Positions 5,787-7,839 of a stretch of 7,839 nt of DNA are shown in pieces. Numbering within the stretch: position 1 is the stretch's first letter; each line of letters starts with the position of its first letter. The stretch is taken from the NCBI GenBank assembly GCA_910580195.1, contig CAJTWA010000075.1, forward strand, positions 2,401 to 10,239, written 5' to 3'. The notes under the pieces were generated by a model. That model saw only the letters and a program-made list of their open reading frames with translations, was not told the DNA's origin and searched no databases. The translations under genes were made by a program, and so were the position numbers. The stretch is from an uncultured Lachnospiraceae bacterium. Its GTDB lineage: Bacteria; Bacillota; Clostridia; Lachnospirales; Lachnospiraceae.

Positions 5787-6662
5787 ATGAATCTGTTACA
5801 TATCGGCATCGGCGGCGCCCGCAGCAATTACCAGACAAAAAGCGTATTTGCAGGGAACTTGCTGGGCGTAAACCACAGTATGTTAAAAAGCACCCAAGAA
5901 AAAATGGAACGCCAGCAGAAGGCAGGGAATGAAATCGCATTCTGGGAAAAGCAGAAAGAAAACTTAAAGGAAAAAGAATGTGGCACCGTAGAGGAAATTG
6001 CAAAAAAGCTGGAAATGTTCCACAGCTATGAGGATGAAATTGCGGCAGCCAAAGCCGCCTATAACAAAGAGCAGATGTCCCATATTCTGGATGAGGCCGA
6101 GGAGCAGGGCAAGAAAAATGCCGAAGCGGCCGAGAAGCTGGAACCGAAGACGCCAGAAGAACGGCGGGAAGAACTGGTGGAAGAAGCATTGGGGACAGAA
6201 GAGGACGGCAGCATTTTGGACGAAATGCTGGACGGGGCAGAGGACTCCCTCGAAGAAGCCCAGGAATCCCAAGAACAGCTTCTGGAAGAATTGCCGGAAG
6301 AAGCAGCAGACGCTATGGAAGAACAGCTTTTGGAAGAGCTGGAAGAAGTGGCAGAAACCAAGGAAGGGCAGCTTCTGGAAGAATTGCCGGAAGGGGCAGA
6401 AACCAAGGAAGGGCAGCTTTTGGAAGGGCTGCCAGAAGAAACTATGGAAAGGGAGCTTTTGGGAAATTTGCCGGAAGAAGTTGCAGAAACTATGGAAGGG
6501 CAGCTTTTGGATAAATTGCAAGAAGAACTGCCAGCCAAAGAAGGAGGGCAGCTTTCGGGAAAATTGCCAAAGGGGACAGCCCAAGGCCTGCAGGAGATAC
6601 GCAATATAGCCCAGCAGGACAGGCGCGGCAGGGCCTACCAAAGTTTTGACATCAGGGTGTGA
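5787..6662 (+). CDS. Unrecognised acidic coiled protein with degenerate repeats
   Basis: I do not recognise a characterised family. The start at 5787 gives 291 residues. The N-terminus MNLLHIGIGGARSNYQTKSV (1-20) is neither a signal peptide nor a membrane segment. Residues about 35-130 are charged, Ala/Glu/Lys-rich and probably helical (FWEKQKENLKEKE, EEIAAAKAAYNKEQ-like runs). From about 163 to 264 there are seven degenerate units built on QLLEELPEE..E.KEG; the first leucine of each pair falls at 165, 181, 196, 211, 224, 240 and 256. The repeat part is strongly acidic, and the protein ends with a basic stretch, QQDRRGRAYQSFDIRV. No membrane segments are seen, so it is probably cytoplasmic. 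It follows scrB by 185 bases and precedes a membrane protein in the same direction; a joint role with that protein is possible but unproven. No clear promoter is visible in front. Confidence 0.75.
   Translation: MNLLHIGIGGARSNYQTKSVFAGNLLGVNHSMLKSTQEKMERQQKAGNEIAFWEKQKENLKEKECGTVEEIAKKLEMFHSYEDEIAAAKAAYNKEQMSHILDEAEEQGKKNAEAAEKLEPKTPEERREELVEEALGTEEDGSILDEMLDGAEDSLEEAQESQEQLLEELPEEAADAMEEQLLEELEEVAETKEGQLLEELPEGAETKEGQLLEGLPEETMERELLGNLPEEVAETMEGQLLDKLQEELPAKEGGQLSGKLPKGTAQGLQEIRNIAQQDRRGRAYQSFDIRV
6273..6578 (+). repeat. Degenerate tandem repeats inside the acidic protein gene
   Basis: About seven units of 39-48 bases encode variants of EGQLLEELPEEAETK. The clearest DNA-level copies are an exact 25-base match between 6350-6374 and 6395-6419, a period of 45 bases (15 codons). 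Spacings of 16, 15, 15, 13, 16 and 16 residues all keep the frame. This fits expansion by slippage or unequal exchange under selection to stay in frame. Confidence 0.85.
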
Positions 6663-6683
6663 AGCATGGCCTTCCCCTTTAAG

Positions 6684-6730
6684 CATTTGCAGGCAGGCCC
6701 GGGCAGGGAGCCGGAACCTGCCTGTAAATG
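6684..6730 (+). other. Long hairpin between the two unknown genes
   Basis: CATTTGCAGGCAGG (6684-6697) pairs with CCTGCCTGTAAATG (6717-6730) over 14 positions, with 13 Watson-Crick pairs and one G-U pair and a 19-base loop. There is no T-run on either strand, so it is unlikely to be an intrinsic terminator. It begins 21 bases after the acidic protein's stop and ends 33 bases before the next ATG. It could stabilise or process the mRNA. Confidence 0.7.
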
Positions 6731-6763
6731 GGAAATAACGGAAGATAGAAGGAAGATAAGGAA

Positions 6764-7495
6764 ATGAGGAAAGTACTGGATTTTGTAATTGTAATCCTTT
6801 CTCTGGTGGCAGCAGCTTTTGTTTTCACAGGGTTTGATATGGAAGGGATCGTAAAGAAAATGAACCAGCCCGCAGCGGTGGGCAGCAAGGAGCTGGAGGC
6901 AAACCCGGGCACTGCCTACGAAGGCCGCCCTGCCGGGGAAGGGATACCGGAAATCAAAGGGCAGGCAGAATGGGAAGAGGTCCTGAATGATGTGGACTAT
7001 GTCAAGGTAGTCCCCAAATCCATCCAGAAAACAGACGTCTACAGCTTGGCAGAATGGGCAGACCCGTTCCGCAGGCGCCGCAATGGGGCGGTTGGCAAAC
7101 AGAAAGCAACGGTAAAACAGGCGCCTTTCGACATTTCCTTAGATTATGTCCCATACTATATTTTAGAGCTGGAGGATGGGAGCCATATTTTAGCCCAAGT
7201 AAGCCAAAGCACGGCAAAAGATATCAAAAAAGGGAAGGAAGGGGCGCTGCCCATTGGCAGGAAACGGGGATTTTCCCAGAGCGCCAAAAGCCTGCTTGCG
7301 CCTATTTGTGCAGAAAATGACGTGCCTACCGACTATATCTGGTACGCCGTTGACAATGAATGGCAGGACAGACATTCCTTTGAAATTTTAATCGGGAAGG
7401 CAGTTGTGGCAGTCGTATTCTTTTTCGTTCTGGCAGTAGTGCTGGAATTGCTGGCTGACAAGGTATTAGGGAAGAAAAAGCAGCAGGGGCAGTAA
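6764..7495 (+). CDS. Unrecognised membrane protein with N- and C-terminal segments
   Basis: The 243-residue product is not assigned to a family. Residues about 4-23 (VLDFVIVILSLVAAAFVFTG) form one membrane segment or uncleaved signal anchor, and about 206-231 (FEILIGKAVVAVVFFFVLAV and following) a second, with a positive tail KVLGKKKQQGQ. By the positive-inside rule both ends are in the cytoplasm and residues about 24-205 lie outside. That part includes a flexible stretch, a very basic RRRR at 103-106, and a folded-looking core YVPYYILELEDGSHILAQVS (128-147). The ATG at 6764 has AAGGAAG at 6749-6755. It lies 101 bases after the acidic protein gene, with a strong hairpin in the gap. It may have a sensory, scaffold or envelope role, but nothing in the sequence decides this. 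Confidence 0.75.
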   Translation: MRKVLDFVIVILSLVAAAFVFTGFDMEGIVKKMNQPAAVGSKELEANPGTAYEGRPAGEGIPEIKGQAEWEEVLNDVDYVKVVPKSIQKTDVYSLAEWADPFRRRRNGAVGKQKATVKQAPFDISLDYVPYYILELEDGSHILAQVSQSTAKDIKKGKEGALPIGRKRGFSQSAKSLLAPICAENDVPTDYIWYAVDNEWQDRHSFEILIGKAVVAVVFFFVLAVVLELLADKVLGKKKQQGQ

Positions 7496-7722
7496 GGGCA
7501 GAGGTTAATCCTTCAGGGTATAATTCCCCGCAGTTTGCTTCGCAGCAAACGGATGGTGGGCGAAGCGGGTTCCAGATTGGTATTCTGCAGCTTTGCCACG
7601 GAGAGTTCCATTCTTTCATGGGTTTGATGCCCCGCTGCTTGCAGCGTTCTGGAAGAAGTTTTGAAGGGATACCTCCGTTGCTTGCAGCGAGGTGGTTGCA
7701 GTGAAATGGTTCATTTTTAGGG
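7496..7722 (+). other. Non-coding, hairpin-rich stretch upstream of ssrA
   Basis: No gene is convincing here. Three related small hairpins are seen: GTTTGCT-TCGC-AGCAAAC (7533-7550), CGCTGCTTGCAGCG (7633-7646) and CGTTGCTTGCAGCG (7676-7689), the last extended by ACCT/AGGT (7671-7674 with 7690-7693). The first competes with another pairing, GCTTCGC (7537-7543) with GCGAAGC (7560-7566), which CCCGC/GCGGG can extend. None has a T-run, so the preceding gene has no clear intrinsic terminator. A short minus-strand frame from about 7609 down to 7513 (starting MELSVAKLQNTNLEP) is open but unsupported. Confidence 0.5.
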
Positions 7723-7752
7723 TTGACAAAATTGGCAGCATGCGCTTATAAT
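7723..7752 (+). promoter_or_regulatory. Strong promoter of ssrA
   Basis: Perfect TTGACA (7723-7728) and TATAAT (7747-7752) boxes are separated by 18 bases. The start is expected near 7759, giving about 25 bases of leader before the mature tmRNA 5' end, to be removed by RNase P as is usual for tmRNA precursors. Confidence 0.92.
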
Positions 7753-7784
7753 AATAAAAGCTAAACAGCGTCAGAAAGGCCAGA

Positions 7785-7839
7785 GGGGTTGTACTGGTTT
7801 CGACGGGGGTTGTGCAGCTATGGAAGCCATTGGCGGATC
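7785..7839 (+). ncRNA. ssrA: tmRNA (10Sa RNA), 5' part, runs off the window
   Basis: GGGGTTGTACTGGTTTCGAC is the highly conserved 5' end of bacterial tmRNA: the acceptor-stem strand followed by the TGGTTTCGAC of the tRNA-like domain. GGGGGTTGTGCAGCTATGGAAGCC continues as expected for Firmicutes. Only 55 bases are inside the window; the tag-peptide frame and the 3' CCA half lie beyond. tmRNA works with SmpB to rescue stalled ribosomes. The exact mature 5' base is taken as the first G of GGGG. Confidence 0.96.

Noticed and set aside
5964..6686. Long minus-strand frames (up to 240 codons) opposite the acidic protein gene.
   Set aside because: They are complements of Glu/Leu-rich repeat codons, giving Phe/Ser-rich nonsense, and lack a ribosome site and family features.
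7513..7609. Minus-strand small gene starting MELSVAKLQNTNLEP.
   Set aside because: Only about 32 codons, no clear ribosome site and no recognisable family; kept as a note in the non-coding entry.
7785..7839. Phage or island attachment site at ssrA.
   Set aside because: Known integration occurs in the 3' part of ssrA, which is outside the window, and no integrase or flanking direct repeat is seen here.

Overview
The window looks like chromosomal DNA of a low-to-mid GC Firmicute, most likely a clostridial anaerobe of the Lachnospiraceae type. Evidence: the rnr-smpB-ssrA neighbourhood known from Bacillota, strong purine-rich Shine-Dalgarno sites, consensus sigma-A promoters, an EIIBCA-type sugar PTS, and Gram-positive style protein sequences. 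The family assignment is inference; no marker for a species is present.

Layout, all genes on the + strand. (1) 1-255: the last 26 codons of a gene that is probably rnr (RNase R), followed by two further diverged copies of the same 85-bp gene-end unit. (2) 265-732: smpB, the tmRNA-binding protein. (3) 761-1894: a promoter, a hairpin leader and a LacI-family repressor. (4) 1895-2132: a control region with a good promoter framed by two copies of the palindrome GGAACCGGTTCC. (5) 2133-4052 and 4156-5601: a sucrose-type PTS permease (EIIBCA) and a GH32 sucrose-6-phosphate hydrolase. (6) 5787-6662: an unrecognised, very acidic coiled protein with seven degenerate 13-16 residue repeats. (7) 6764-7495: an unrecognised membrane protein with one segment at each end. 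(8) 7496-7784: a hairpin-rich non-coding stretch ending in a strong promoter. (9) 7785 to the window end: the 5' part of ssrA (tmRNA).

How it works together: SmpB and tmRNA form the trans-translation system that rescues stalled ribosomes, with RNase R degrading the faulty mRNA. In Bacillus subtilis and many relatives ssrA directly follows smpB; here about 7 kb of cargo separates them. The main cargo is a compact sucrose unit: the PTS imports and phosphorylates sucrose, the hydrolase splits it to glucose-6-phosphate and fructose, and the LacI protein probably represses scrAB through the twin operators. No fructokinase is seen. The two unknown genes after scrB have no assigned role.

Most worth a second look: the triplicated rnr tail, the separation of smpB from ssrA, the repeat-expanded acidic protein with an in-frame stop just upstream of it, and the hairpins in the leader of lacI and ahead of ssrA.
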